A DNA stretch of 64,000 nucleotides from Bryopsis sp. KO-2023 (GCA_030272585.1 BSYQ01000001.1:3968001-4032000), one strand, 5' to 3'. Shown: positions 41,489-52,673, numbered from the stretch's first letter. Translations and numbers: made by a program. Notes: a model not told the origin generated them from the sequence alone.

Positions 41489-43015
41489 ATGATAACACTA
41501 CTCTTACTTCCGGCGAAAAAATTGGCGACTGACACACTTACGAACTTGGCGAAAAACGCTTTGACTTATCTTTTCCGAGACGTGCACGCTTCTACGAACA
41601 ATATCCAGGCGAAGACAGGCGTTGAGCGAACCACGTTCTTGGCGAATGTCGGCAACATTCCCTTCTTTTTTTTTCTGGCTTTGGTCGGTTTGGTATTTCT
41701 TTTGGCTTGGTGGTTGTACTTGACGGCGACCGCCTTGGGCGAGGTGGAGGCCGAAAGAAAGGAAGAAAAAAGAAAGAGAAGAGTTCAAATGAAGGCAGCA
41801 ACAACTTGCTTGCATCGGAAGACGATCCAAATTTCGAAAGAGGTGGAGGAGAGGGAAAAAGTGGCAGCTGAGCTGAAAAAAGAGGAAAAAAATACCACGA
41901 AAGCAAAAAAGGAACTGGGTGTTGTGAAGGCAGAATTGGTGGAAACGAGGAGGAAGCTCAGGTCGGCAAGGGCAGACTTGGAGGATTTGAAAAAAGAATT
42001 GGAAACAAAAAAGGAGAAACTCGCCTTCGAGAAGGTGGGTCGTGAGGAAGCTGAAAAAAAACTGGCTGCTGTGGAGGATGTTTTGGTGGAAGAGGATGCG
42101 GAGGAAGTGGAAAAAAATCTGGCCGGAGTGAAGGATGGTTTGGTGGAGGAGGAAAACGAAGTGGAAGCGGAAAAAAATCTGGCTGCAGTGGAGGATGTGG
42201 TGGTGGAGAAGGATGCAGAGGAAGTGGAAGAAAGCCAAGCTACAGTGGGGGATGTTTTGGTGGAGGAAGAGGATGCGGAAGTGGAAAAAAATCTGGCTGC
42301 AGAGGAGGGTTCTTTGGCGGAGGAGGATGCAGAGGAAGTGGAAGAAAACTTGGCTGCTGTGGAGGATGTTTTGGTGAAGGAAGAGGATGCGGAAGAGGAT
42401 GCGGAAGAGGATGCGGAAGAGGATGCGGAAGAGGATGCGGAAGAGGATGCGGAAGAGGAAAAAAAACTGGCTGCTGTGGCAGATGTGGTGGTGGAGGACA
42501 TTACCGAGAACAGGGAGAGCGGGGATGGAGAAGTGAAGGATATCCAGGAGGAGGTCAGGAAGATGAAAAGAAGGCAGGAGGAAAGGTGGATGGCCAAAGA
42601 AAATGCAGACACCGAGAGGAGGAGAGCTTCGGAGGAATATCTCAGCAGCATCAGGAGGAAAGCTGGCGGGACGAGCAGGGTTCGTGAGGACAGGAGCAGC
42701 TCCAGGGAAATTGTGGACACTCCAGTGAAGGTGAGGACTTGGGAGGAGATCATGAGGGAGGTGAAGGAAAAGAAGGAACTGGGTGGGACACATTTGAGGG
42801 TGAAAGAAAGGATGGAAGCCAGCGAAAATGAAGACATTACCAAGAACAGGGAGAACTGGGACGGAAAAGTGAAGGATATCCAGGAGGAAGTCAGGGAGAT
42901 GAAGAGAAGGCAGGAGGAAAGGTTCATGGCCAAAGAAAAAGCAGACAACGAGAGGAGGACGGCTTTGGATGAATATCTCAGCAGCATCAGGAGGAAAGCA
43001 GGCAGGACGAGCTAG
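41489..43015 (+). CDS. Intronless coiled-coil membrane protein with acidic repeats
   Basis: 508 codons in one exon. Residues 1-57 are mildly hydrophobic and 58-83 form a clear membrane segment (FFFFLALVGLVFLLAWWLYL). Residues 86-195 form a highly charged coiled coil. Residues 196-345 repeat a 20-residue unit (EKNLAAVEDVLVEEDAEEV and variants) and a run of EEDA tetrapeptides (12-bp unit, about six copies). The end is a 112-codon duplication (KDIQEEVR.MKRRQEER, EYLSSIRRKAG). No family is recognised. A membrane-anchored spacer or tether is plausible. The lack of introns and the repeat growth set it apart from its neighbours. The first ATG of the frame was taken as the start. Confidence 0.65.
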   Translation: MITLLLLPAKKLATDTLTNLAKNALTYLFRDVHASTNNIQAKTGVERTTFLANVGNIPFFFFLALVGLVFLLAWWLYLTATALGEVEAERKEEKRKRRVQMKAATTCLHRKTIQISKEVEEREKVAAELKKEEKNTTKAKKELGVVKAELVETRRKLRSARADLEDLKKELETKKEKLAFEKVGREEAEKKLAAVEDVLVEEDAEEVEKNLAGVKDGLVEEENEVEAEKNLAAVEDVVVEKDAEEVEESQATVGDVLVEEEDAEVEKNLAAEEGSLAEEDAEEVEENLAAVEDVLVKEEDAEEDAEEDAEEDAEEDAEEDAEEEKKLAAVADVVVEDITENRESGDGEVKDIQEEVRKMKRRQEERWMAKENADTERRRASEEYLSSIRRKAGGTSRVREDRSSSREIVDTPVKVRTWEEIMREVKEKKELGGTHLRVKERMEASENEDITKNRENWDGKVKDIQEEVREMKRRQEERFMAKEKADNERRTALDEYLSSIRRKAGRTS

Positions 43016-43375
43016 AGAATGGAGGAGATGAGAGAGATGTGAGTATGAGACCCCACCAACTGCAGTTTCTGGATATGGATGAGGAAGATTATTCGGCTGA
43101 AGTGGAAGATGATCTGAGGGAAATTCTGGCTGGAGTGGAAAACAACTGTCTGGAGTTGGGGATGCTTTGGTGAAGGATGTTGGAGAAAAATGAAAGGAGG
43201 ATGACCAATGAAAATGCACACATCAAAAAAAAAAAAAAAAAGAGGAAGAAAGAAACAGAAAAAGAAAAGAAAATGCTCGGAGGAATTCCCAGCAACATCA
43301 AGAGAAAGGCGGGCGGGACGAGCAGGAGGATAGAGGAGCCGAGAGATATATGTGAGTATGACATCCCATCAACTG
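42497..43375 (+). repeat. Decaying 311-336-bp tandem array spanning the end of the coiled-coil gene
   Basis: Copy one starts near 42497 and copy two near 42833 (period 336, in frame). A third, diverged copy lies beyond the stop codon; its AGCAACATCAAGAGAAAGGC at 43291 matches 42644 and 42980. The non-coding parts after copies two and three also match (GTGAGTATGA...CCAACTG). The array has grown past the coding end. Confidence 0.85.
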
Positions 43376-46048
43376 TGGTTTTTGGATGAGCATTGCCTTA
43401 TTTTTCACCCCTCATTCTTCAAACGTTTTATTCAACCAGCATTCTGCAAGTTTTTCTTTTTCAACCATCGTTTTATTCAACCTGCATTTCAATTCCAGTT
43501 TATTCTTCAAGTTGCATATCAACCAACGCATGTTGTCCTCTTTCTCAACTTCAGTTTCAACCCTCAAGGGCCCTACATCCAATGAGTTTTCTTAATGAAC
43601 ACTTTTATTTGCTTGTGCATTTTTCAAGAATGCAGTTCGGGTCATCATCTGCAGTTTTCAACCAGTTTCAAGTTCATTTTGCAACGCATGATTCACCTTC
43701 AAGTCATCAGGTGTATTTCAAGTTCTCAAGTATTTATGGATAGTGTAACTGGCCAGCAGAGTCCTCAACCAGGGGGATCTTTCAAGTTTTTTTTCTCAAT
43801 TTGCATTGGAGCAATCGTTTCAGGTTTCCAAGGACTTCTGCAGCATGCATTCAAGGAGGGGCAATGTTTGTTCGCAAAGAACATCTGGGGAAGGAGGGCA
43901 TTCAAGTAAGCTCTGAACATCTCTATTCGAAATCAAACTTTCTGACAAGGTTCAACATGCTTCCAATTAAATTCTGGGCAACTGTGGCTGTTCTTTTGCA
44001 GCAACAGGTCGATGGACACATGGACAAAAATGTGGTTTTTTCAAAAAAATAAAGATAATCGATGGATTGTCTTCCTGTATTCGATCACTGCCCACTTTCA
44101 ACTGAGTTAAAATCAGAGTCAAAATGTACATAAAGAGAGCTCTGCAACTCTCGTTGCACAGCCATCAGCTGTTTTCAAAACATTCTCCTGCATGACAGAG
44201 AGGATCCAAGTTGCCATTTAAAGAAGAGGTATTTCAAAGGACTGCAGGCTGAAACCATGAGTCAAAATCCAAAGGAGTTCATGGTCAAAAAGAGGGAAGC
44301 TTCTTCTTTTTTTGATGAGGCTTCTAAAGGTGGCAGAGGATCCAAGTGGAAAAATCATCTTCAAAAATGGTATGTTCTTAGCTCAAAAGCCAGCACCCAT
44401 TCCTGAAGTTGTGATATCTGATTTTCAACATCTTTTTCATCTGCGACAGAACAGAGATGTGCAGTCCAAGTGTTTTTCTCTCTCGTTCAATTGCAACATG
44501 GCACGGTCGACTTTATGATGGTTATCTTGCATACATCATCTGCCGGCCTCTCCTCAAGCCAGTGTTCATATTGGGGACAAACACATGGTTCGACTCCATG
44601 CTGGTTTTTTCATGAAACACCCAAGATCAAGGCAACAGCACAGAGAACCACAAAACCCTGATGGCGCTGCTTTCGTTTTCCATCGAGACACTTAATTTTT
44701 CAGTTTTTCCTGTCAGAGCAATACTTGGATTCAAGATGTAGTGATACAGTGGTGAGCACATGTTATTTGATGTTTCCAGTGCACAGTGACCCCACATTAC
44801 TTGTCCAGTAGTTTTTTGATGAAACACGGGCAGAACGGCGATCACTGGCTGGAATCAGTAGGATGAGCAAACCCCTTGTTTCTTGGGGGTCATCCATGGG
44901 GGAGCGAGGAGATTTCCTCACCACCACTGTTTTTCTGCATGGTTGGGATCTTGATGTATCGCAGCAGTTTTGACCGACTGGCCTCGAGTGAAAGTGTCGA
45001 TGCATAACCTTTGTTGGATTGGTGAACAGGAAGTTATCTTTTCACATGTGAATTAGGCCTTTTGCCCTGTCCAACAATTTCTTAACTTCGAAGTTAACCA
45101 ACGAATTCGTTGGTTTTTAAAATTGTGTGTTGGTGTTGGTGTTTGTGGTGTTCATGTTGTTGTTGAGAACTCAATATTGACCTGACTTCTCCAAAGCTGC
45201 TCATTTAGTCAGATCACAAGTCATTCACAACAACTCAGGAAAAGGGGAATGGTTTCATATTCTGGGCTTTTTTCTGAGTCAATCAACTAAATCTCATTCT
45301 CTAAAAAAATCGATCCAGCTTGCGAACTCACATAATTTAAAAAGAGGAAAACAGCAGTCTTCTGTACATGGTCGCAGCCAATCATCACAGAATTGAGAAG
45401 ACAGAGAAATTACATATGCTGAAAAGTGACCCAATCAATTTGAAATATGTCTTTAACTTGTGAGCTTCGAAAGGCAAATTGCTTGGAGGGGTGCTACCAG
45501 TGGAACCCATCCAAATTGAAAACCACAGTTTCAACTTCACTGCTAACCTTCTTATTACAAGGGATTGTTACATACACAGCCAGCATCACTTCCTAACAAA
45601 ATCAAGGGGGAACCCCCAAAATAATCACATGCATACGTCAAATGTCATATGTCAATTCTTGCAGCACAGAAGCCATTTCGTTCTTTTCACCGACTCCTCG
45701 TTTTATTTGGTTTCAGCAATTAACCACCCCCACATTGGAAACTGGCTTTTCACACTTCTATTTCCACAGAAATGTATTCAAAATCCTGAAAAGAAAGCAT
45801 CTCACAGGAAAAACCCCGCTTCCCTGATGGAAATTGGAAAATAAAAAAACTTCAAAAGAAAACAAAACGACCCCATTTGCTTCTCTTTTTGAAACAAATG
45901 AGGCACAACACTTAAATGAGCTTAATTCCCGATAATGACATTCCCATGCTGTTTTCACCAGTAATGCAATAAATTCATTTTCGGCATATGAGGTTGGCTT
46001 GACTTCTGAAAGGTGCTTGTCACGTTAGAATTCACGATGGCATAATTT
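43016..46048. other. Intergenic interval without recognised gene
   Basis: 43016-43375 is the tail of the repeat array. 43380-43760 is low-complexity DNA with many TTCAA motifs. A plus-strand open stretch at 44258-44405 (MSQNPKEFMVKKREASSFF...) has exon-like composition but no known relative. A tRNA-like T-arm occurs at 44585-44602 and a double palindrome at 45082-45113. The right end may include the 3' UTR of the minus-strand fasciclin gene. Confidence 0.55.
45082..45113. repeat. Two adjoining perfect 16-bp palindromes
   Basis: TTAACTTCGAAGTTAA (45082-45097) is followed without a gap by CCAACGAATTCGTTGG (45098-45113). Each equals its own reverse complement. It lies about 0.9 kb beyond the stop of the fasciclin gene on the minus strand. 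Confidence 0.95.
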
Positions 46049-48260
46049 TCAGCCAGTCCTTCCTGGGGTTTCCGAACTGATGGGCGTCTTAGGGGTTTTT
46101 TCGGCCTCTTTCGAGGCAGTCTCCAGCTGGCTCGACTGCAATGCATCCCTCGCACTGTCTGCCACAATATCACTATCTTTTTGCTCGAAAGCTGGCGGAG
46201 GGAACAACACTCGGTCGATGGCATGAATCACTCCATTGGTGGACATGATGTCGGGATCCTCGATCTGAGACGACAAAAACCAATCAATAAAAAAATGAAG
46301 CAACCACTGCTGGGCAAGGGCAATTGCCCTAAACTCCTCATTAAGTTAAAAGATGCCCACTTTTTGGCTTGTTGTAATCACAGAATGACATGCAAATGTT
46401 TTTTCAACCACACAAGCCCCCTGTCATAACACCACCTTAGCAAGACACGACCTGACCCGACATATGCCTCTTGATACAGCAAATCAAAAGTCAACACCAC
46501 CACCATGAAAAAACTCAAAAGATCGTGAGAATGTTGAACCCTAAAAACCCACCGTGGCACAAGAGCCCCCCTGGGATGGATCGCATGTGCATCGCTGGCA
46601 AGTTCTCTGGCAGTAACCCCCTTGCCACTGGGCTCCCAAAGGACTGACCATGTAAGGATCCCCACACTTCTCAAATTCGATTTGAGTTTCACAATCAAAC
46701 GGATCTGGGGTGGGCTTATCCACACAGCTATCATGCAGCATGATCCTTCCTTCAGTCATTGCCCCATCCGTGAAAGGCACCACTTCCACGCCCTTGGATG
46801 TATGAATGGCTGTGTTGTTGGCCAAATACTCAGACGTCCACTCCCCAGGGATGATGTGGTACATCAGGATGGGCAAGAGTTCAGGCATCGCCAGCATTTG
46901 TCTCAAAGAGGCTGGAGGATTGCCTGGCCCAGCGATCTGCCCTCTGAAAACTGTGAACGCCTCGTCAGTTGGGGCCAAGAGCTGCCCAAACCACACAACA
47001 ATACAGAAATCCCATCAGTACAACAAATTCTTGCTAAGAGAATCAAACCAGGAAAATTGGATGTTTTCGATCAGCACTATCGATTCCAAATATTGTCACT
47101 GGAAGGTAATGCACGTACAGTGTAGGGTCCCAACTCAGGCACCCCCACCACAACTGGCGGACGTGGAGGGGGAGGCGGTGGGGGAGGAATTGCACTCCTA
47201 TTGAGCTCGTATCCAAACCAAGAAGGGAACTGGAGCTCAGGAGGAGGCGGCGGTGGTGGAATGTAAGCGCTCAGATCGATATCTTTGTACTTTGGGTCCC
47301 TCTCCCCCATCAGCTTGTCTGTCAGTCCAGTGGCATGCAGTGCCATAAGGAAGGTAGAAAACTGGCCTACGTTGAAAAGAGTGTCCACCACGTTTTCAGC
47401 CTCGGATATGACCGAGAAATCCCCATTGCTCCATCGCCTGAAAGCGGTGCCCTGCTCGGATCGTTCCCAAGCGACGCGGGCAGACAAATTCCCTTCAGCA
47501 TCGAATAGAGCAATGGCGTCCCTGATGGAAAAAAAAAGCCACACACCAATGGGGATTTCAGCTTTTTTATGCTTTCCAATTTGGGAAGATCGATGCATTG
47601 ATTGCATGTGCAGTGTGTTGCTGTTTCACTGCAGCCCTTCTGCTTTGACTTTCTGATCATCACCAAGGAAAAATATCCCCCCCTATTTTTTGAGGATGCT
47701 TAATTTAGGATCGCCACTTTTGGAGTACCTATATCCAACAGTGAGGGTAAACCCACAAGGATCATCTGGAGTTACTGGTCCCAATGTAATTTTTGCTGTT
47801 GGAGCCAGCTCGATGTATTGTTCACACCCTTCCACATCCCCGAACTTGTAGATGTTGACATTTTCGGCGTCCGCTAAAACCCAGTTCGTCATGTCTGCAG
47901 TCTGACCCCCAATATTCCTCAACACGATAAGGTCATTGTCATCTTCTCCTGGATAAGAAACTATTCTTTCGATCACGACATGTGGCGGGGTGCTGCCCTC
48001 GATCGGAGACGCTGGACCCGGCTGCGTAACGAATGAAAACAAAAAAACAAACTCAACGGAACACCCGATCGATTCTTTGTCTTTGTCTTTTTCTTTTTGA
48101 GGGGTCCACCTCATCCAAAGGAGCGTACCAATTCAGGCGCAACGCCAATTCCCCCATCAAAGCTTGCTGCCGTTTCGAGAAATGGATTGAGACAGCCCCC
48201 GTCCCCGATCAGCAACAGAGCCGCCAAGATCCACAACAGCGTAGAGGGAATGGCGATCAT
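46049..48260 (-). CDS. Secreted lamin-tail/fasciclin (FAS1) protein A
   Basis: Five exons (48129-48260, 47729-48021, 47119-47521, 46553-46981, 46049-46264) give 490 residues, with phases consistent throughout. A signal peptide (LLWILAALLLIG, residues 8-19) leads to a lamin-tail-like beta domain (about 60-155: VIERIVSYPGED, VLRNIGGQTADMTNWVLAD, ALFDAEGNL). A FAS1 adhesion domain follows (FSTFLMALHATGL; LLAPTDEAFTVFRGQI; ILMYHIIPGEW; last strand NGVIHAIDRVLFPPP). It is interrupted by two proline runs (about 215-265) and by a cysteine-rich insert (about 345-418, GYCQRTCQRCTC). The insert resembles the end of an ShKT module. An extracellular matrix or wall role is inferred. It is a tandem paralogue of the gene at 49150-51273. 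Confidence 0.88.
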
Positions 48261-49149
48261 CTTGCACCTGCGAAGCAAACATGGCCACACAAGTTATTGT
48301 GGCGGCGCTCATCCCAACAAAGTCCTCTTCCCCCACGACGCTGCGATAATTTGTGCGCGATCGAATAACGCAGAGCCCCGCTGGGGAAAACTCACCCTGA
48401 AAAAGCCTCCAAATCCCGCTGGTGCAAAAACACCCAGGGGGTCTTTCACTACGCCAGTTCATATCATCCCATTGATCCTTACGAAGCATTCGTCGTTCTC
48501 CGTCTCCTCAATTCCAAGAAAATGGCTTTGGACAGAAAATATTGCATGTGTAGGGGCCCCACTTCATGCCCATTCAAAGAGGATCTCGTCCCGTGGATTT
48601 GTACGAGAAGTTAGCAGGCTTACTCCATGCCGAGAATCAGTTGATGACGTCTTGTGACGACTGAATAATGTTTGGAGGTAATGTAATTCGATGTTTGCTT
48701 GTTTGTTGTTTGCTGGAGGTCCCATTCACATACAAAAAATTTCCACAATTTTCGGCTCATTTTTCACCACTTTGGGTGGCGAGACATTTTCTCAACCCAT
48801 AGTGTAGCTACTTCCAATCACCCATAAACGATCAAATCATCTCATCACATGTTCAGAAAGGTACTTTCACAACATCCTTGGATCAGTTGCCCACACATTC
48901 AGTCACAAATCTTGAACCTCCTGTTCCACCAACCAAGGCTGTCCTGTTCAGATAATTTAGTGGTATGATAACGAGTGCAATGTATTTTTCAACTTGAGAA
49001 AACGCCGTCATTTGTGCCCACTTGCTAAGCTAGTTGATCGACTTGAAAGCGATCAAAGGCGGCTCACTAATCAATATTTCACAGCATATATATAAAAAAA
49101 AGCCAAAATTCCACAAAACATCTCAAATTCACATACAACCGATGCAGAA
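48261..49149. other. Spacer between the two fasciclin genes
   Basis: AT-rich and without recognised coding. On the minus strand it must hold the 3' UTR of gene B and the promoter of gene A. No clear TATA box was found. Confidence 0.6.
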
Positions 49150-51273
49150 CTAGCCATCCAGGTTGGGCTTGAACCCAATGCTCAACTTATCCAGGTCCAA
49201 ATTGACTGGCTCCACTTCTGGAACTTCAGCGCCAGGGGTCAAAATGTCGGTCTCAAATACGGGAGGAGGAAACAGCACTCTGCTCACCTGATGGATTACC
49301 CCATTTCCAGCCATGACATCAGCTAGGTCAACCTGCAAACAGCCACAAAGGCTCAATTTCTAATCTAAAAACAAGGGGAAGATCCAAGAAAGAAAGTTAT
49401 ATATTTAGAGAATCGAAGTGAAAAATGACGTCATTAATTTCTTCAATTCATTTGGCAGTTGCATTGAAAGCAATAAAAAAAACTTGTGTGCTGTCCAATC
49501 CTCTTGGTAGGGATCTGATCAGAGTTCTTTTCTTGTTCCTACAACAAGACGACAAGGCAGAGCTTTTTTGGTTGAATAAATCTGTGATCATATACCTCAG
49601 CACAGAAGCTCCCAATGTTAGGGTCGCAAGAGCATCGTTGGCAAGTTTTTTGACAGAACCCTCCTAGCCACCCAGCACCCAAAGGACTGACCATAAAGGG
49701 ATCGAAACATTTGCCAAAATCAACCTGGGCCTGGCAACCGAAGCCTCCAGGCGTCGGTTTGTCCACACAGCTATCATGGAGCATGATTTTGCCTTCGGTC
49801 ATCGCCCCATCTGTAAAGGGAACTATCTCTGCGGTCTTTGCTGTAATAATGGTTGTATCGTTTCTGAGATATTCTGAGGTCCACTTCCCAGGGATGATGT
49901 GGTACAGAAGGATATCCTTGAGTTCAGGAAGGGCCAGCATGAATTCAACACTCATGGGTTCATTTCCGGGTCCAGCGAGTTGCGCACGTAAGCTATCAAA
50001 AGCAGCATCGTTTGGAGCAAGAATCTGCAGTAATGGCAGAGAGAAAAGGATCAAGGCACTCTTTTTCTTTTCTACTCTTTTTCTTCAAAAAAAGAAAAAA
50101 ATATACTGCAGAAATTAAAGCTACAGGGAGCAATGTTGAGGTTTCGATCTCACTGTGTATGGTCCGAGTTTGGGGACCCCTTCTTTTGGAGGTGGCGGTG
50201 GGGGGGGAGGAGGTGGCGGCGGAGGCAGAGCGGATATGTTCACTTTATAACCAAACCAGTCAGGATACTGATAGTCGATCTGAGGAGGAGGCGGCGGCTC
50301 CGGGAACCTCACTCCTTCATACTCTGGATCCGACTCTGCCACCAGACTCTCTTTCAGGCCGCTAGCCTGAAATCAGAACAAAATTTCTTGTTGAATATAT
50401 TAAGAACGAAGCCGCCCAGGCACATGCAATTGAATCGATTCTTTTCGTCGTAAGGAGGTACCTCGAGAGCTTGCAGAAGAATCGTGAAGTTTCCAAGCGT
50501 CTTTAAGGTCGCGAGGATGTCCAAAGTCTCGGGCAGAACAATGTGTGCGTCGTCAGGCATGCGGTGGATTGCCGTTCCTTGCTTGGAACGGTCCCACCCC
50601 ACATTGACCACCAGGTTTCCTTCCGAATCGAACACATTGATTTCGTCCCTTCAAAGAAAAAGGGAAAGTCGTTGTTCTGGTCCCAAAGGCCATACCGGTA
50701 TTCACCAGATGAACGCCAACCCCAAAACGCAGTCCGAAAAACGCCCACCTGATTCCGATCGTGAACTCGAACCCGCATGGGTTTTCTTCACTCTCAGGTA
50801 GGATTTCCAGTTTTTGCGACGGCGCGATCGATTGGAAGGCTTCGCACCCTTCCTTTCCACTCCCAAAAGTGTATTTGGTTTCGTCGTTATCCGTCTCCGC
50901 GTCGGTCATAGTCCACCCCGCGAGATCCTGCGTCTGGCCGCCAACGTTCCTCAGAGCGACCAAATCCGTGCGATTCTCAATGGGGAAAGAAACCACCCTT
51001 TCGACGACGATTTGCGGGGGGGTCGTCCCCTCGACAATCGGTTGATCTGTCACGATGAGCTCGGTCTGGAAGCAACACAAAGACACAAAGGGGTCGAAAT
51101 TTGCTAATGCGAGAACGGCAGAAAAACGCGATGGAGCTTCCAAGCGGACGTCTTGCCTCTGGAGCATCGGCAAGCTCGCCGAAATTCAGAAATGGGTTCT
51201 GAGATGCTGCTGGCGGCGCGTGCAGCATCGCCAGGATCCATACCGTCGCGACTGCTCCGGCCGTGAAGCCCAT
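49150..51273 (-). CDS. Secreted lamin-tail/fasciclin (FAS1) protein B
   Basis: Six exons (51157-51273, 50749-51065, 50462-50648, 50154-50366, 49596-50024, 49150-49332) give 481 residues. A signal peptide (VATVWILAMLHAPPAAS) precedes a lamin-tail-like domain (VVERVVSFPIEN, ALRNVGGQTQDLAGWTMTD) and a FAS1 domain with two proline runs (13 in one). It carries the same cysteine-rich insert (GGFCQKTCQRCSC) and ends NGVIHQVSRVLFPPP. The exon bearing the Cys-rich part is 429 bases in both paralogues. Intron one starts GC (AGAG/GCAAGA), a rare but known donor. An intron at 50367-50461 is absent from gene A. It is probably the same extracellular function as gene A. Confidence 0.87.
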
Positions 51274-51725
51274 TCCCCACCAAGGCTGCGCGACATCACA
51301 AAAATACTCAAAGAGCAATCCAATACCCAACCTCCGACAGCATCGACAAGGCATCATCCTGAACAGCCGATCGCAGCACCTGTGTTCTCTAACGCTTCCC
51401 CACCTTATTTTGATGCCAGCGCACCAACGAAGTTGCCGTGGGCCTCTCTTTTACTATTCACAGCAAGGCGTTTTTTTAACAGCAGGTGTGATTCGTAAAA
51501 TCGAACAGGGGAGGGATTATTTATTGAGCAAAGGGCTTTGTTGTGCCGAAATCCGTCGGGCTGGCGTTGGTGGCCAGTCGTCCTTGTGGCCCTGTGTATG
51601 TGACGTCTTTCGAAGAGCCAAATAGAAATAGCTGACCAGAAGGCCGTTTGTCGGCGGCGAAAATGAAGAGAAAATGTGGTTTCTCAAAATCACCAAGAGT
51701 TTCTTTTCACATATTGGTAATTGAT

Positions 51726-51761
51726 GTTTGTTTGTTTGTTTGTTTGTTTGTTTGTTTGTTT
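51726..51761 (+). repeat. (GTTT)9 microsatellite
   Basis: Nine uninterrupted GTTT units about 450 bases upstream of fasciclin gene B. Confidence 0.95.
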
Positions 51762-52617
51762 CAAATATTGGAAGGACATGTTCGCAAACACCACAAGATA
51801 TGCTGAAGAGAAAGAGACTTAAAATTTTCTAACCAATGACCCCAAATGTGTTGTTCCACCCCTTTCTTTGTAAGAACTCCAGGGTTCAAATCATTTGCTT
51901 TCGTCAATATTAAAAAAAAAGCTGGATGGAAAGAAACCCAAAAGGCCACATCCCAGCATAGTCTGTGAATCACAACTGGTGATCACCATGGTATTGAGAT
52001 ATTTACTCTCGACTCAAGAGTCTTGAGGTGGGCCCAACCAGATGCCACAGTTCATGTACAACAAAACATCAACATCAACACACAACAAATGCATATTTGC
52101 TCCAATGCTTGTTTTTGAGGGGGTTTGTGAGCGGTTGTGTTTAGAACTACGCTGTTGTGGAACCTTTGTGGAGTCGACGGCGTTTGATTTTTGTCTTTTC
52201 CTGTGGAAATCGTTTCACTGTAGTCGCTTTTCATTTTCGAAAGGCGGCAAGCATTGTGCTGGCAGGCATGACTGGTAGAAATGGGGCAAGAGACATTTCA
52301 CAGCACACGGAACAGTGCTCCACGTTTCACGGAAAACTGAGGCCGTCGTCAATCCTGGGGGTTGGAAAGTGGAGCAGCATCAAAATGATGATGTTGGATT
52401 TCAATATGATGTTCAAGTTGGGACCGTTTGGAGTGTCACCGGTCATTCCGGTCTGGGCGGTCGCATCTCCTGTTGCCTGGCTTGCTGTGGGGGGCTGTGC
52501 AGGGTTGGAGAGGTGGGGGCAAGTGACATTCACAGTGTGTAGGAGGATGTCCCCAACAGTTTTCGTGTTGGCTTCTTTCGACGCGCGCGCGTCTCGCGAA
52601 AACCTGTTAAACGAACT

Positions 52618-52673
52618 GCTCGGTTGGGTTAACAAGCAAGCGAGTTCGGGAGGTAAACCCGCGACCCAACGAG
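52618..52673. repeat. GC-rich stem-loop
   Basis: Outer arms GCTCGGTTGGGTT and GACCCAACGAGC pair over about 12 bases, and inner GCGAGTT/AACCCGC pair with one mismatch around a short loop. A CG-alternating palindrome (GACGCGCGCGCGTC, about 52579-52592) lies just upstream. The block stands out from AT-richer surroundings, about 200 bases before the next gene. Confidence 0.7.

Noticed and set aside
41504-43219. A 571-codon minus-strand open frame opposite the coiled-coil gene
   Set aside because: It is a mirror of the low-complexity plus-strand repeats. Its translation is a run of F, L, I, H and S without domain structure, whereas the plus strand gives a membrane helix and a coiled coil.
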